A stretch of DNA of 64,000 nucleotides, from the NCBI GenBank assembly GCA_021307315.1, contig JAJSPD010000002.1, positions 1 to 64,000 of the forward strand, written 5' to 3'. A model generated the notes under the pieces. The model saw nothing but the letters and a program-made list of their open reading frames with translations, was not told the origin of the DNA and searched no databases. This DNA is from Bisporella sp. PMI_857 (taxonomy: Eukaryota; Ascomycota; Leotiomycetes; Helotiales; Helotiaceae). The position numbers and the translations under genes were made by a program. This document shows positions 1 through 11,669 of this stretch, in pieces. Positions within the stretch are counted from its first letter, which is position 1. Each line of letters begins with the position of its first letter.

Positions 1-3000
1 CTGTACGTAGTTGCTATAAAAACAGTTTCGGCTAGTCGTTTAGTAGTAATTAATGAAAAGCTTAAGCCGTAAGTTAATATACTGGTTAACGATTTTTGTT
101 TAGCTGTTTGTCTAGAAGTAATATGCTGTAAAAAGCTTAGCTTCATTTTAAAATGCGCGTAAACTCGTTTTAAAACGATGAAATAAACTAAAAGTTTTTG
201 TCCGACATTATTGTTTATAGAGTTTCGTAACAGCAATAAATACGCTCGATATATATACGAGTTATATTCGAGCATTTGCCGATTTTAAACAAAGAATCGA
301 TACAGCTTGTTTGCAAAATTTGTCGACTATTACAAAAAAGTTGTCGAGCTCGTTTTTTGCTGCAAAGAAATAATTTATAATTTATAGACACGTGTTGCTA
401 AAGTCGGTCGAGAATAAAAAGCGAGTGTAAATAGCTAAACGTGCAGTCGCGTAGTACAGTAACTTTTTTGTATACTTTACAAAAGTAAACGTAGTCGAAT
501 ACGTCGCTTGAAAGGCTTTTTTACTAGTAGTTCTAAGCAATAAAAAGCTTCGTTTTAAAGATTTTGAGTGCGCTGTTAATACTTGTGCGTAAACTTCGTT
601 TAAAAGCTGTGCACAAAGCGTTTTTTTTGTCGGTACTACAAGCTTTTTTTGCTACAAAAACAGCTCGTTTTTTAGTTCTTAGTTTTAAGCTTTAGCGCGA
701 GTTTGAGTTTGCATAAGCTTCAGCTCGGTGCTTTTTTTGTTTGCTGCAAACAGCTAGTTTACTAAATTAAAGTTTTCGGGAGCAAAAAGGTTTTTTTTCG
801 AGCGCTCGGCTTAGCTTAGAAAAAAGTTTTTTTCGAGTGCAGCTACAAGCAACTAAGTTAAAATACAAGCGTTTACTCGGTTAAAGCTTAACAAAACTTG
901 GTCGCGAGCTTTTTTTTTAAAGCGTTTTGAAAAGCTACGTTTTGCTTTTTTTTGTCAAAGCATTTGTTTTTTTGTTAGCTTTTTTTGGGCGGTACATAAT
1001 ATTGAAATAAAACTCAGAAAACACTTTCGCTTAACGAGGCTAGCGTGCGTTTAGCGCTTTGCTTGTTATAAAGTACTTAAGTGTTTTGTAGTTCGTAAGC
1101 ACTTGAATAAAAAAAGTAGTGCTCGCTAAGTCCGCTCGCTACTGTATTAGCGAACGTACAATAGCTAGTATTTTTTTGTTATACACTTGGTAGTTAAGCT
1201 TTACAGATGCTATAGTTTTCGAGAAGTACTTTACAGAAAACTATAAGTTTTTAAAGCTTTTGCGTTGTAAAAGCACTTTTGTTACTACTTCGTCGTTTGT
1301 GTTTGTTTTTACTAAGCTTTCGAGTTTTTGATTGTAATATTGCAGCACTAAAACAGTAGTCAAAAATTCTTTAAGCAGCGCAAATGTTTTTAGCAGTTTT
1401 TGTCGAATTTGAAAAAAACATTTTTTTTTGTAAGCTGTGTTAAAAGAAATGCTAAACGCTTGTAATTTTTAATAAAGCGCCGGTAAAAGTTGTAAAACTC
1501 TAAAACGACTGTACGCTGCGTATATTGGTTAGTTAAGCTTAAAAGTAATAGCCGAAATTTTGTTAAAATTTATTTCGATGCTTTTCGTTGTGACTATAAA
1601 ACTTAGATATTTAGTACGAATTACGTAAAACTCCGTTTTCCGAATGTTTATTTGCAAGCCGACAGTTTGTAGCGCTAAAAAACTTGCAGACATGTTTTAC
1701 GTGCTCGCGCTTGCTATTAAAGAAAATCAAAATATTATTTAAGTAAACTGTGCAAAAGTCGTTCAAATAGTCGAAAAGCATTTGTTTATATACTTTTGAT
1801 ACGTAGCCGAGCTGTTTGTCAAGCTAAAAAAAAGCACTTTGTACTTGTAAAAGCCGTAGCGCGTGCGGAAAGTCGTAGCTTTTTTAAGTCAGATTTATAC
1901 GTATTCGGTAAAACGTTAGCAATATCAAATTAGTGTAAATTTTAGCTTTTGCTAAACGTGCAAGCGTTTCGTCGATAAAAGCAGTAAATGTTGATTTTTC
2001 CGAGTAATCGAATTAAACTTGCGATAGTTAATACAAAAACGCAAGTTTCGTCGGGTTTTTTGACAAAAAAACTAAAAAAGCAAAAAAAGCTTAGCTTTCA
2101 GCAATAAAGCTTTTGCTCAAATTTTCGAGCAAGTACTTTTTGACAGCGAAAAGTTTTTCCGTAGTTATTCTGTAAAAAAAGCTGTAGCTTAAAGTGTTTG
2201 CTTGTAAACTCGATTTTGTGTTTATTTAGACGTACAAAAAGCATTTTGTCGGAAAGTTTTTTTAAAAAATGCGTAAAAAAGCTGTCGGTAAAACCCAGAA
2301 ATTTAGCTTAAACGAAAGCTTCGTTTTTATTGTAGTTCAACTTTTTATTAACACGTAGTTTTTATTTTAAAGTAGCTTTAGTTAAAAAGCTTGCGAGCTA
2401 TAATTTTCCGTTTTTCCAGAATTTGATCGATTTGTACAAGCTTGTCGCGAACACTAAATTGCTTTTTCGACGCGTGTAAAGCGTGAACGCAGCGCGCTAA
2501 TAAGCACTATATTTACGCTTAGCGAGCTTTTGTTAGCAGCTACTTTGCCGAAGTAGCAATTTTAATGCTATTTTGTTCCGAAAACAAAAATAGCTGCTAA
2601 AGCTTGTTAGTGCCGAAAAACAACTAGTAGTTCGAGTGTTCGTGCTAAGAAAGTAAAAGCGTTTGTGTTTGTCGGTATTATAAAGCTTTTTAGCGCTAGC
2701 TTTAAAAGCTCGTTAAGCGTTGGCTTTAAAAGCTCGTTAAGCGTAACGCTTAAAGCCGAAAAAAAGTGTTTGGCTGAAAAGGCTTTGTAAGATCGAAAAA
2801 ACGATCAAAGCTTTTGTAACGGCGTTGTAAAGCTTCACGCTTAGCGATAGCTTGTTTTGCGTGCGCTTGTCCGTATTTTCTGTGCGCTTTTGTCGAGCAC
2901 TTAGGGCGAGCGAAAATAAAGTGACGGAATAAGCTTGTCGAAGATTCTGTAAAAAAAAGCGTCCGGCTATTAATAATTTTATTTTTAACACTTAACTAAG

Positions 3001-4905
3001 CGTTTTGTTGCTTTAGCTACTTACGCTCGATAATTATTGTAAAAACCAGATTAGCAATAAAAAAAAGCTGTTTTGTAAAACGTTTTTTGTCGACAGTAAA
3101 AAAAAGTAATATAACGTTATAATAAGCTCCGCGCGCTCGCTGTCGAATTTTTTACTTTAATAAAAAAAAAAGTTAAAAACGTCGAGCTTTACATTTATAA
3201 TAAGTTGTTCAGTTAGCAAGCTATAAATAAATAAAAAAGCGTTTGCTTCGGTGTCGATAAAGCAAAAGTGCTGTAACATATTTATTTTTATTAAACTACA
3301 TAAAATAGTAAAAGTATTTCCGCTTATAAACGACGTAAGTTCAGATAGCACTTTTACTTTGACTTTTAGTACGCTTTAAAAAAAGACTTTTTTTCGGCTT
3401 TTTTTTTTCGGCTTTTTTTATTTTTAAAGCTTAACTCAGGCGACTTTAGTGCTAAAAGATTTTTCGATAAGCTTAAAAAACTCAGCTTTAAAAGCTTTAG
3501 TACAGTTTTCGGCTTGCGCGACAAAGACAGTCTGTAGTATAGTAGCCTGATTTTTCGCAGTTGTAGTATATATTTGCAGCTGTTATTTTTAGGGTTAACA
3601 AGCGCAGCGTTTTTTGCTTAGTAAAACCGAGCTTTAGCGAAGTGAAAATGAAATAGCAGTAGTTAGACTTGTGTTAGTTTTTGGCTTTTTCGAGGTACAC
3701 TAGCGGCATTTTGGAAAAAAAGTTGTCGAAAAAGAAGTTGCCGAGTTTAGCAAGTACAAAGCCGCTAATTAGCCGTTACCGAGTTCTAGTAAATACTGTA
3801 AGCCAAGCTACAAAAACTAGCAAAAGTAAGTAGCGTAAATCGGCGGATAAAAGCTAGTTGTAATTAAAAGTTTGGCTTTAGCTTCTGAAACATGTTTTTT
3901 TGCTGCTAGAAACTGGAATGTTAGCTTTGTTTGTACACGAAATAAATCGGTGCTTAAAATCGGCGAAACTTTCCGAGTTTGTTATAAATAGCTTGTAGTA
4001 TTTTTTTCGCTGCTCGACTTGCTTATTAGCATTTACAAAGCTTATGCTAAAAGTTCGAGCATCTCGTTTACTGTTTTGTAGCGCACGGCGACGAAAGATT
4101 TATTCTGGCTTTCAAGTAGCTTTAAGCTCGACTCGATGTTGCACAAAATATATACTTAAACTTGTTTAGCTTTGTTTCGAACATTTTTAAATAGCGCCGG
4201 AAAAACCCGAGTAGCTGGATTTTTCAACTTTTGTAAGTAAAGTTTATACTATCCGAAAGTTCTTGGATATTTTTAATACGAGCAAAAAAGTAAAAATAAG
4301 CGGAACGTAGCGTTTCTATTGTTATTTTTCGCTTATTTTCCGGAACAAAAGTTTTAGGACTTTTGTACTAAACAGAAAGCTGGTTTGCTATTCGTTGCTT
4401 AAGCTCGGCAAGCTTTATAGCTTGTTGTTGAACTGTGTGTTAAGCTTTTTTTTTGCTAGCGGTCAGTTTATTCTGTAATTTTAACATTGTTGAAAGCAGC
4501 ATTTTTATAGTAGTGAAGTTTATAAAAAGCGATTGACTTGTTTTTTCGCTTTGAAAAAGCCGGAAATGTGTGTATTGGACGCTTTTAGAAGCGTAGTAGT
4601 GGTTTTGCTTTTAGCACTGCGTTGAGTGCTTGTAGTATTAGCTATAATCGTGTAAATAACAAAAATAAAAAAGGTAAATCAAAGGATAAATATAGAATCG
4701 AGAGCTTTTTGATTGCGCAGAGCGTAAGCTTATAAGCCGCGACTTTTTCGAAAAAAAAAAAAGTAAACGAGCGCTGCTGTAAGTCGTCGAAAGCTTCTGG
4801 AGCTTCCGGTACGATATTTTAACTTTCGTAAAAAGTAGGTATTCAAGCCTTTTCAGAAGAATATTGGGCCTTCCTAGGCTGTTAATTAAAGGGAGCTATA
4901 AATAA
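1..4905 (-). mobile_element. RIP-degraded Ty3/Gypsy LTR retrotransposon (internal region)
   Basis: AT-rich sequence with no intact long ORF. Reading the minus strand, remnants appear in Gypsy order: gag-like coiled-coil text near 4400-4450, a retroviral-type aspartic protease remnant near 3225-3265 (an FIDTEAN text where DTGA-type residues are expected), then reverse transcriptase. RT block with FVKKPD and INYRKFNSITRK lies near 1990-2090, and the catalytic YxDD-type box lies at 1734-1745. That box now reads YLNN, so both catalytic aspartates are lost. Many in-frame stops are present. The plus strand is depleted in CpA: the first 120 bases hold one CpA against seven TpG by my count, so decay is strand-biased. 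RNase H and integrase should lie below about 1500 and the left end may run out of the window. The family assignment rests on RT and protease motifs; exact ends are unknown. Confidence 0.85.
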
Positions 4906-5078
4906 TGTCACGACACGCGCTGTGGATCTACAGATACAGAGGGCAACGGTGGTATCATACGAGAATCTATAGCTAAGGAAGGAAAAGGAGCTCGAGGAGA
5001 GCAGGCTATATATACACGAGGCGCTCTGAGAGCTCGCCTAATATAGGTCACGTGTGCTTGGGAGCACGGGACGTGACA
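4906..5078 (-). repeat. Candidate LTR (173 bp), little RIP decay
   Basis: This 173-bp segment starts TGTCACG and ends CGTGACA, a 7-base perfect terminal inversion with TG...CA ends as in LTRs. It is much richer in G+C than the decayed DNA on both sides. Read on the minus strand it carries a TATA-like TGTATATATAG stretch, and it lies directly upstream of the gag end of the minus-strand Gypsy remnant, so a 5' LTR is the simplest reading. Flanking 5-mers AATAA and CAGAA do not match, so it is not a clean solo LTR with a target duplication. No second copy is visible in the window. Confidence 0.5.
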
Positions 5079-5950
5079 CAGAAATTACTAAATAAATAAG
5101 TTTTTGTAAACTATTGTAGTTTTTTTTCAACTTTTTGCTACTTTATAAAGCTTTTAACGTTTTTTTTTTGCAGTACAAAAACATCGCTGTAGTGCTTTTA
5201 TTAAATAGCCCGAAAGTAAAGCGTATTTAGTAATTGTGCCGGTGCTTTTTTTTCAGCTTTTTCGTATTGTATACTATATTTATAAGTTTTGCTGCTAAAG
5301 CTACAAAAAGTGTTTAATCTTTTGCGTAAGTCACTAAAATACATATAAAGAAAAACATGCTGAAAAGCAAAAACAGCAACAGGATTTAGCTTAAAACCTG
5401 TAAACGTAGTATTGGTATTTGTAGTATACTTAAAAAAGCACCGGCGAGCTTAAGCTTTATATAACAAATAAACGTCGATAGCTTATAAAAAAGTAATATA
5501 TAAAAGGGTAGAAAAAGATTGTATTGTTGATTGTCGATGGTGTGCCTTCATATCGAAGGCAAGACTTATATACAACTCATGCTCCTCAGATCACATGACG
5601 CGCCACGTGACAAAATAGCAAAAAGAGAAAATCAACCCCACTACACTATTATACTTAACTTGGCTTTACAAGAAATAACAAAACTTCAAAAGGAATTTAT
5701 TAAAGTTTCTTCAACTTTAAAGCTTAGAAAAAAAGCTCAAAATTAAGTAGTAATTAAAGAAATTGTTGTAAAAGAAGTAGTGCAGAAAAATCGAGTTAAA
5801 AAAGCAATTAAGCTACTATTACGCTTTTAAGAATTTTCTTTTTTGTAAAAATGATACAACAAATCATTATAAATCGATTGAGCTTACTTTCATTGTATAT
5901 AGATTTGTGGTTGATTTTTTATTAATTTTTTACCATAAGTTCAATTGATA
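5079..5950. repeat. AT-rich decayed repeat sequence, unidentified
   Basis: The same AT-rich, stop-laden composition continues to about 5950, where base composition changes sharply to ordinary genic DNA. A 71-codon plus-strand ORF at 5531-5746 lies here, with a Lys-rich end and no family I recognise. A TCACATGACGCG...CACGTGACA segment near 5589-5610 looks like another repeat terminus. I cannot assign the element. Confidence 0.5.
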
Positions 5951-7479
5951 AATTTGAGTGGGATTTGATGCGGGACGGGATTTGTCACGAGATCTCGGTT
6001 ACAGAGACTCAAGCATGGCTCTCAGAAAATCGTTAAAAGTTGAGCCGCGACGAAGTGTGTGGTGCACCTGTGGTGCACCGCGGCCCACACTGCTTCGGCG
6101 ATAGTTGGAGCGTCTTTGAAAAAGAGAAGTTGGCAATTCAATGTTACTATTTTAAGCGTTTTTGATTGAAATATTACTACAGAAATATATTGCTCAAGCC
6201 CAAGCTAGGTTCATTGTTTATGCAAAGGCAACCCTCCTTCCCAGGTTTGGAAACATGTAAAATCGAGTAGAGCCTATAGCACATGTTCGTCTTCTTGATT
6301 AGGATCTATTCCTCGGAATCATTTTTACCAGGCACGAATATGCTCAAAGCCACCGCAGCTAAAACACCTTCATAAAGTAGCGAAAGACTCACGCCAAATA
6401 GGTGTTTGGTCGCAATAGAAGTATTCTCTACCTACAAAAGTAGAGCCACCATGTCATTTTAATCGCCTCGAAGTAACTTAGCATATATATCTTAGTCTTG
6501 TTATACGTGTCAGCAGGATCGGAATTTCAGCTGAATATCTAAATGGTCATGCTGATCCAGTCGATGGTGGTGATATTCATGCAAAGGATGGAATGTTAAG
6601 AGCTTGGGATGGTATCAACCCCTCTTTTGTACACTTTGCGTTCTTGCAGGATAGAGCGATGGCATAGGCTCTATTAACTGAGATTGCTCATGCTGAGGAT
6701 ATACTTTTTGAACCAATTTGAAGGATCGGCGAATATGGGAAGGACGTAGTGCTTCTTCTTACTATCTGTTAAGCGGACAATAAAAGTTGCTAAGACCTTC
6801 AATATTATTTCCAGGCGTTTGGAGCTCATCAGTGAATGTAGTCCTCCCTCAACAACTGCGTTTGATGAGTCATGCGATGATCATTCTGATCAAACGTCAG
6901 CATTTCCATCTTCTTGTTCTAGGCCATCAGGCCGAAGAAAGATCGTATAGAGAGTCTAAAGAATTTATGACAGTCACTACGAAAATAAGTTTGAGCGACA
7001 AGTGCTTGCAAAAAATGGTGATAGGAATGTGTCTTGTGACTGATGGGGAACAGCAAGGCCTAAGGGATTCTTGCGAGCGAAGTCCGCATCTTATAAATCT
7101 ATCATGAGTCTTATACAAAACTCGATATTCATGTATAACCAGAATTATAGCACCACTGTGTGGACACAATGCTCAGAGCCGCTCTACAAAGCAACCTGCA
7201 GACGCTATCCCAATGTGGACTAAGCCCCTGAATGTAGGCAACACTTAAGCGAGATAGGACTGACCTTCGATGACGCTTATAATTTAACCGAGGCATTTTA
7301 CAACATCTTTCTTGTCCTGCGATCTGAATGGAATGTAATCACTAGTGAAAAGAAGCCCAATGCACTCCTCCTCGGTGCATATGGACTTATACTGAAGAAT
7401 AGCCACCTTTCACACAGTCAAGGGCAGGCCGCACTGATCACAAGGCCCAGTAAACTCCAAGACCACCTTCTCACAATGC
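5951..7479. other. Gene-poor stretch with degenerate open segments
   Basis: There is no supportable intact gene. Two plus-strand segments read open without a good start. One near 6510-6665 contains a GHADPVDGGDIHAKDG text. The other, near 7222-7533, contains LTFDDAYNLTEAFYNI and runs into the AFG1-like pseudogene that follows, so its second half may be the decayed N-terminal part of that gene. An imperfect hairpin with two GGTGCACC palindromes lies at 6051-6097. Confidence 0.4.
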
Positions 7480-8692
7480 AAACTCAGACTTCAACTCTCA
7501 GAGGGACATATCTACTGCAATGTGGGTACCGGTAATCACGCATCGCTGATTTTTTCACAGCTGCCCTCCCGTCTTCCATCTCAAGGAGACATGTTCACTT
7601 CAACGAGTTCATGATCGACATCCATATGCGTCAGCATCACGCACATGCACGACTCTCCTTCGCGGTGACCCGCTGGTGCAGATTGGACGAGATGTGCGTA
7701 ATAAAGCTAAGCCCTTTGCTTCGATGAGTTTCAAGTGGCAGATATTGTGGATGCTATGATTTTGAAGAGATCGTTTGGAGCGATCTGGGATAATGGTGAT
7801 TTGATGGTGAGTACGAGCAGCCGACGCCTAAATGGGCTGTACGAAAATGGCTAGAACCTGGTTTTGTTTCTGCCTTTTATTGCGAAATTGGAAAAAAGAT
7901 GTGAAGTTTAGAGGATGGAAGGGAGTGAAGACCATAGAATGAGTAAAGGGCTGGAAAGGTCGGATGGGAGAATCATCACATTCTTCACTGATCCCAAACA
8001 TTTCGAGAAAAGCTTAGGGGAAGCAATCGATGGTAAAATAATTAAAGGAGCACGTCGTTCCAGTGTCAATGGTTCGTCAGCCGAAGGTGATTAGAGCAGT
8101 ATCTAAACAAGGATGAGCAAGTGGTTATCAGTAGTACATTTGAAGAATTATGCCAAGCCTTCCAGTGATCTGCAGATTACCATGCTCTGTGCAAAGCTTT
8201 AAAGATGGTATATTAAGTGGCTTGCGTAAATTTAAAACTGACGAGCTCGGCTATGTTCGAGGGTTAATCATGCTCGTTGATCTTGCATACAATGCGAAAA
8301 CTCGCGTCATATGCTTATCAAGCGTGCCTCTTAACGAAGTTTTTGCCAATATTGTTCCAAGGACACACGTTTAGATATAGAGGCACTTGCGGGGATGGAG
8401 CAAAATATGACTGTGAAAGGAGAGGGTGGAAGTAGCTCAAGCATGATGGTACGTTCGGCTGGCTAAAGTATTGTGGTGTTTTTTTTGGTTATTTTTGGAA
8501 CCTGAAGATGTACTCATTCTGATATATCTCTGGACTACATTCATAGGAGGCATGGAATGGTCCGCAACAGGCCTTGCAGGTAAATCACTTGCTACTGGTG
8601 GTACTGGCGGAAGCGGTGGTAGATTTGCTGTCAGAAGAGCCATTTCACGATTGTTTGAAATGGGCTCGTTACAGTATGGTGTCGATGATTAA
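7480..8692 (+). pseudogene. AFG1/LACE1-like AAA ATPase pseudogene
   Basis: AFG1-family proteins are mitochondrial AAA-type ATPases involved in protein quality control. Pieces of the family are visible in order on the plus strand but in different frames. A Walker A remnant reads NVGTGN at 7519-7536, with Asn where the P-loop Lys should be. A VHFNEFMIDIH block follows at about 7590-7625, and a Walker B block LCFDEFQVADIVDAMIL at 7714-7764. Next come FLPFIAKLEKRCEV near 7870-7905, an FEELCQA block near 8130-8155, LGYVRGLIMLVDLAYNAKTR near 8250-8300, and a C-terminal RRAISRLFEMGSLQY end closing at 8690-8692. Stops and frame changes separate the blocks, so it cannot encode a full ATPase. Introns explain some but not all of the shifts. 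It is an ancient decayed copy; a functional paralogue is presumably elsewhere. Confidence 0.75.
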
Positions 8693-9364
8693 ATCATCCT
8701 CGCTTCAGACTTACCGTTCTTGACCTTGAGGAGACAACCACGGGAGCGCCTTCAACCAACATGCCCTGTATAGTTTCGGATATGACGTCGACTGTGAATA
8801 TGGTCACCCTGGCACATTACCATCGACTTGTATCTGGCTGGTAGCATGGCCTGTGGCGCATGGTACGGAATGTATTCTTGACACATCGGACCATGAGAAA
8901 CCTGGATAGCGAGATATTATGAAATTCAAAACTCTGCACTGCCTACCCCTGGTATGATAAGCGGGAGTTGGAGAACAATAATTCAAAGTGGGGTGGCAGA
9001 GTTTTAAGGCAGAGGCCTGGGTTATGTGCAGCTCTCCTATTTCGAAGAGAGACGGAGTACTTCAGAAACGCAGGATCGGCGTTGTAATATCATCAACCAA
9101 TCAATATAGAGCAGATATATAAGCTGGGGCCTTATGAGTTACTATAGTTTAAATAGTGAGGTCTCGTTAAAACGCAGTATCACGGTTTGTGGATTGTTCC
9201 TAAAGGGGAAAGTGACCACTGATAATGGCTCGGCTTCCTTTTAGAGACAGTGTCGGCGAGAATATCCAACCCAACCCCCTCAAGCTTAGCTATCTTCTTT
9301 CTCGACGACTTCAAAAGCACACCGGGAACAATTTTCTTTTCATCGACCTTCATACGTATCAAAG
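8693..9364. other. Intergenic, nothing recognised
   Basis: Only short unsupported ORFs are present. I see no RNA gene, repeat or convincing coding segment. Confidence 0.4.
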
Positions 9365-9655
9365 ATGTATTTGAATCTGAGGAAGCATTACCTGCAGGCA
9401 TCTCCATACAAGTATAGCTTCGACAAACGCGCAAAACGTCGCTGCTTCCCTCCGCCGACCTACAATTCCCGGGCGCCTAGTGTCACGGAGATAGAGGGAT
9501 CCCCAATACCGGGGGAGGCTTGGCAGGAACCGTTTTCAAATAAAGAAAACAACATTCTCACAGGGGCACAAACTTTAACCCTGATTAAAATGGTGCGCTG
9601 GCGTAAGACTAAGACATCTTCTAACGCAACATTGACACTGGACTAGGACCCCGAG

Positions 9656-10164
9656 ATGACTGAGCTATACGAAATCAAACTCGAAGATGTTCCGAGTGCA
9701 GCTATTAAAGATGAAGCGGAAGCGAGCGAGCGGGTATCGTACTGTAGTCATACGGCACCACCGCGCTACAACCACAAACATGATAGTTTCATTGAGCTGC
9801 AGTGTGCCATCACAAGGATGAGGCGAGCCTTGGCTTCTGCGGAGACAAGTGGGAGAATTGTGCCAGAGAATTAGACATGGTTAAGAAGGAGCTGAAAAAC
9901 GCAAGTCAAACAGAGGTGCAAGGCATCGGCTTCTTTACAATAACTTGCTCTGAGGTCTGGTATGAGATCTTTTGGCTGAGGCGCTTAATTGGCGACGCAT
10001 TCTTGTATTTCGAGCAATGCAGCAAAGCTGAAGAAGCGAAGCAGTTCAGGGCGTTAGTGCAACAGCTAGATCCGGATATAAATCTCATCTCAACCAAAAT
10101 ACTAATGGCCCTGCCACTTCGCGCTACAATCAAACAAGAGTCTACGTACATTTGGGGTAGTTAA
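9656..10164 (+). CDS. Hypothetical protein, two overlapping frames (possibly broken)
   Basis: Two plus-strand frames overlap. One starts MTELYEIKLEDVPSAA at 9656 and stops at 9874. The other runs open from 9802 to 10164 and contains a Leu/Ala-rich helical part (ELDMVKKELKNASQ, then EEAKQFRALVQQLDPDIN). The text of the second looks like real protein, and joining the two would need a frame change near 9860, where I see no good intron. I do not recognise a family. It may be a decayed small gene or a chance pair. A further 93-codon ORF at 9365-9646 upstream could belong to it. Confidence 0.25.
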
Positions 10165-11669
10165 TGGGAAATTATAAAGTGGGATTGTGGGTTAATGGAT
10201 CAGTGTCAAACAGAAGATAGCACATGCCTTGCAAGAATATTGAGAGAGGGGCTCGAGCGTAAGGTTTGTCCTGTAGTCACGAAGGACTCATGTACAGAAG
10301 TAACAGGTACGCATGCATAGTAGATCAAACACGACTCGCTTCTATATATAAAGAAATACTCTGAGGCTTCAGAAAACAAAACCAGTGCGTTCATCTTATT
10401 TGTTGAATATGCCAGAAAAATTCGACATGTTGTCTGCCCCCAGTCAGGTTATGCTAGGTTGGTCTCATTGAGTGTAGCTGCATACTGAAATCTTCCCTAT
10501 TGCATTTAAACAACAAAGTTACAGTGCTCGAGTTGCATCGAGAAGTAGCTATATGCCCTAAACGACGGGGCCTTCGGACAACTCAGAGTTCGTCATTGGA
10601 GAATACAGCGTCTGAAGAATTTATTTGATCCACAGGAGAGCCTTAGAATCGGAAGGGAAGAAAAATAGTAAATGGCAGTATCCATATTCATTGCTACCCT
10701 CCACCAAAAGATGAAGCAAGGAGTACCAGGAGCTAAGACTTCTCTCCCTGGACACAATATCTCCAGCCAAGCAGGAAATGTTGCCTATGCAATATATTAC
10801 GAGGCCGCTGCATCGTGACTTATATCGTGGCAGAAAATAATAACCGAGACGTAAGCCGTGAGACACACCTTGAGGATAATCTACCTGCGGAAGGATCTGA
10901 AACATATATCCTCCCGCACCGCATGCTTGCTTCAAACCTGATCCCCGACAGTCGATTAAGCAGATATTGGTTTCGGCGTGGCTCTCCCCGGCTTTGGTCT
11001 CTACTTCAGCTTTTCCACCCGAGATTAAGGCGACCAAGTTGCCTGAAATTGGAATAAGCGCCATGGCCGCTTTGGCAGCTGCCCCTACCGCTATTTCAGG
11101 GACGGGGACACCTAATAGACATGCCCATCCGTTGGAGAACACTCGCCTGGCACGCACTGAGATGCTAGCCATGCCGCTCTTTCTCATCGCTGTGCCCGAA
11201 ACTCAACCTCCCGCCAGAGAGGTATCTACTTTCAAGCCTTCTGATAGAGCATTTTAAAGATTTGTGCTTCCTGAAGACAAGCCGCTCACGCTAAATGAAG
11301 CCCAATACAAGTTCGACGTAAAACAGTATTGGCTCTACCCAGCACACAATAGCATGATTCTTCGTGGGCAATAAATCTCTGCTTACATATATTTCCGCAT
11401 GCACTTTGGCTACACATCACAGTCTTTGGATTATTTAAGTCTCTCTCAGGTTGTCTGGCCATACCAAATTTCAACGCTGTATTAATTCCTGAACGCTATG
11501 GATAGCTACCTACTGCTTAACAAGATTTAATATCTGTAATAAGAGCAATCCGGCCCATTTTGCCTTCTCAAACGGTACATCTACTCGCCAAAGTACCGCA
11601 ACATCAAATGGCTCTCGTTTCCCCACCAACTATGACATGGACATCTTACTCATATCCGGCCTGCTTCCC
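10165..11669. other. Intergenic, no supportable gene
   Basis: About 1.5 kb. A 188-codon minus-strand ORF (10621-11187) and a 96-codon plus-strand ORF (10967-11257) overlap each other. Neither shows a domain, and at most one could be real, so neither is called. Confidence 0.35.

Noticed and set aside
5531..5746. 71-codon ORF at the edge of the AT-rich block
   Set aside because: Its composition and position suggest repeat remnant rather than a gene; no family recognised.
10621..11187. 188-codon minus-strand ORF
   Set aside because: It overlaps a 96-codon ORF on the other strand. There is no domain, signal peptide or splice support, and the C-terminal text looks random.
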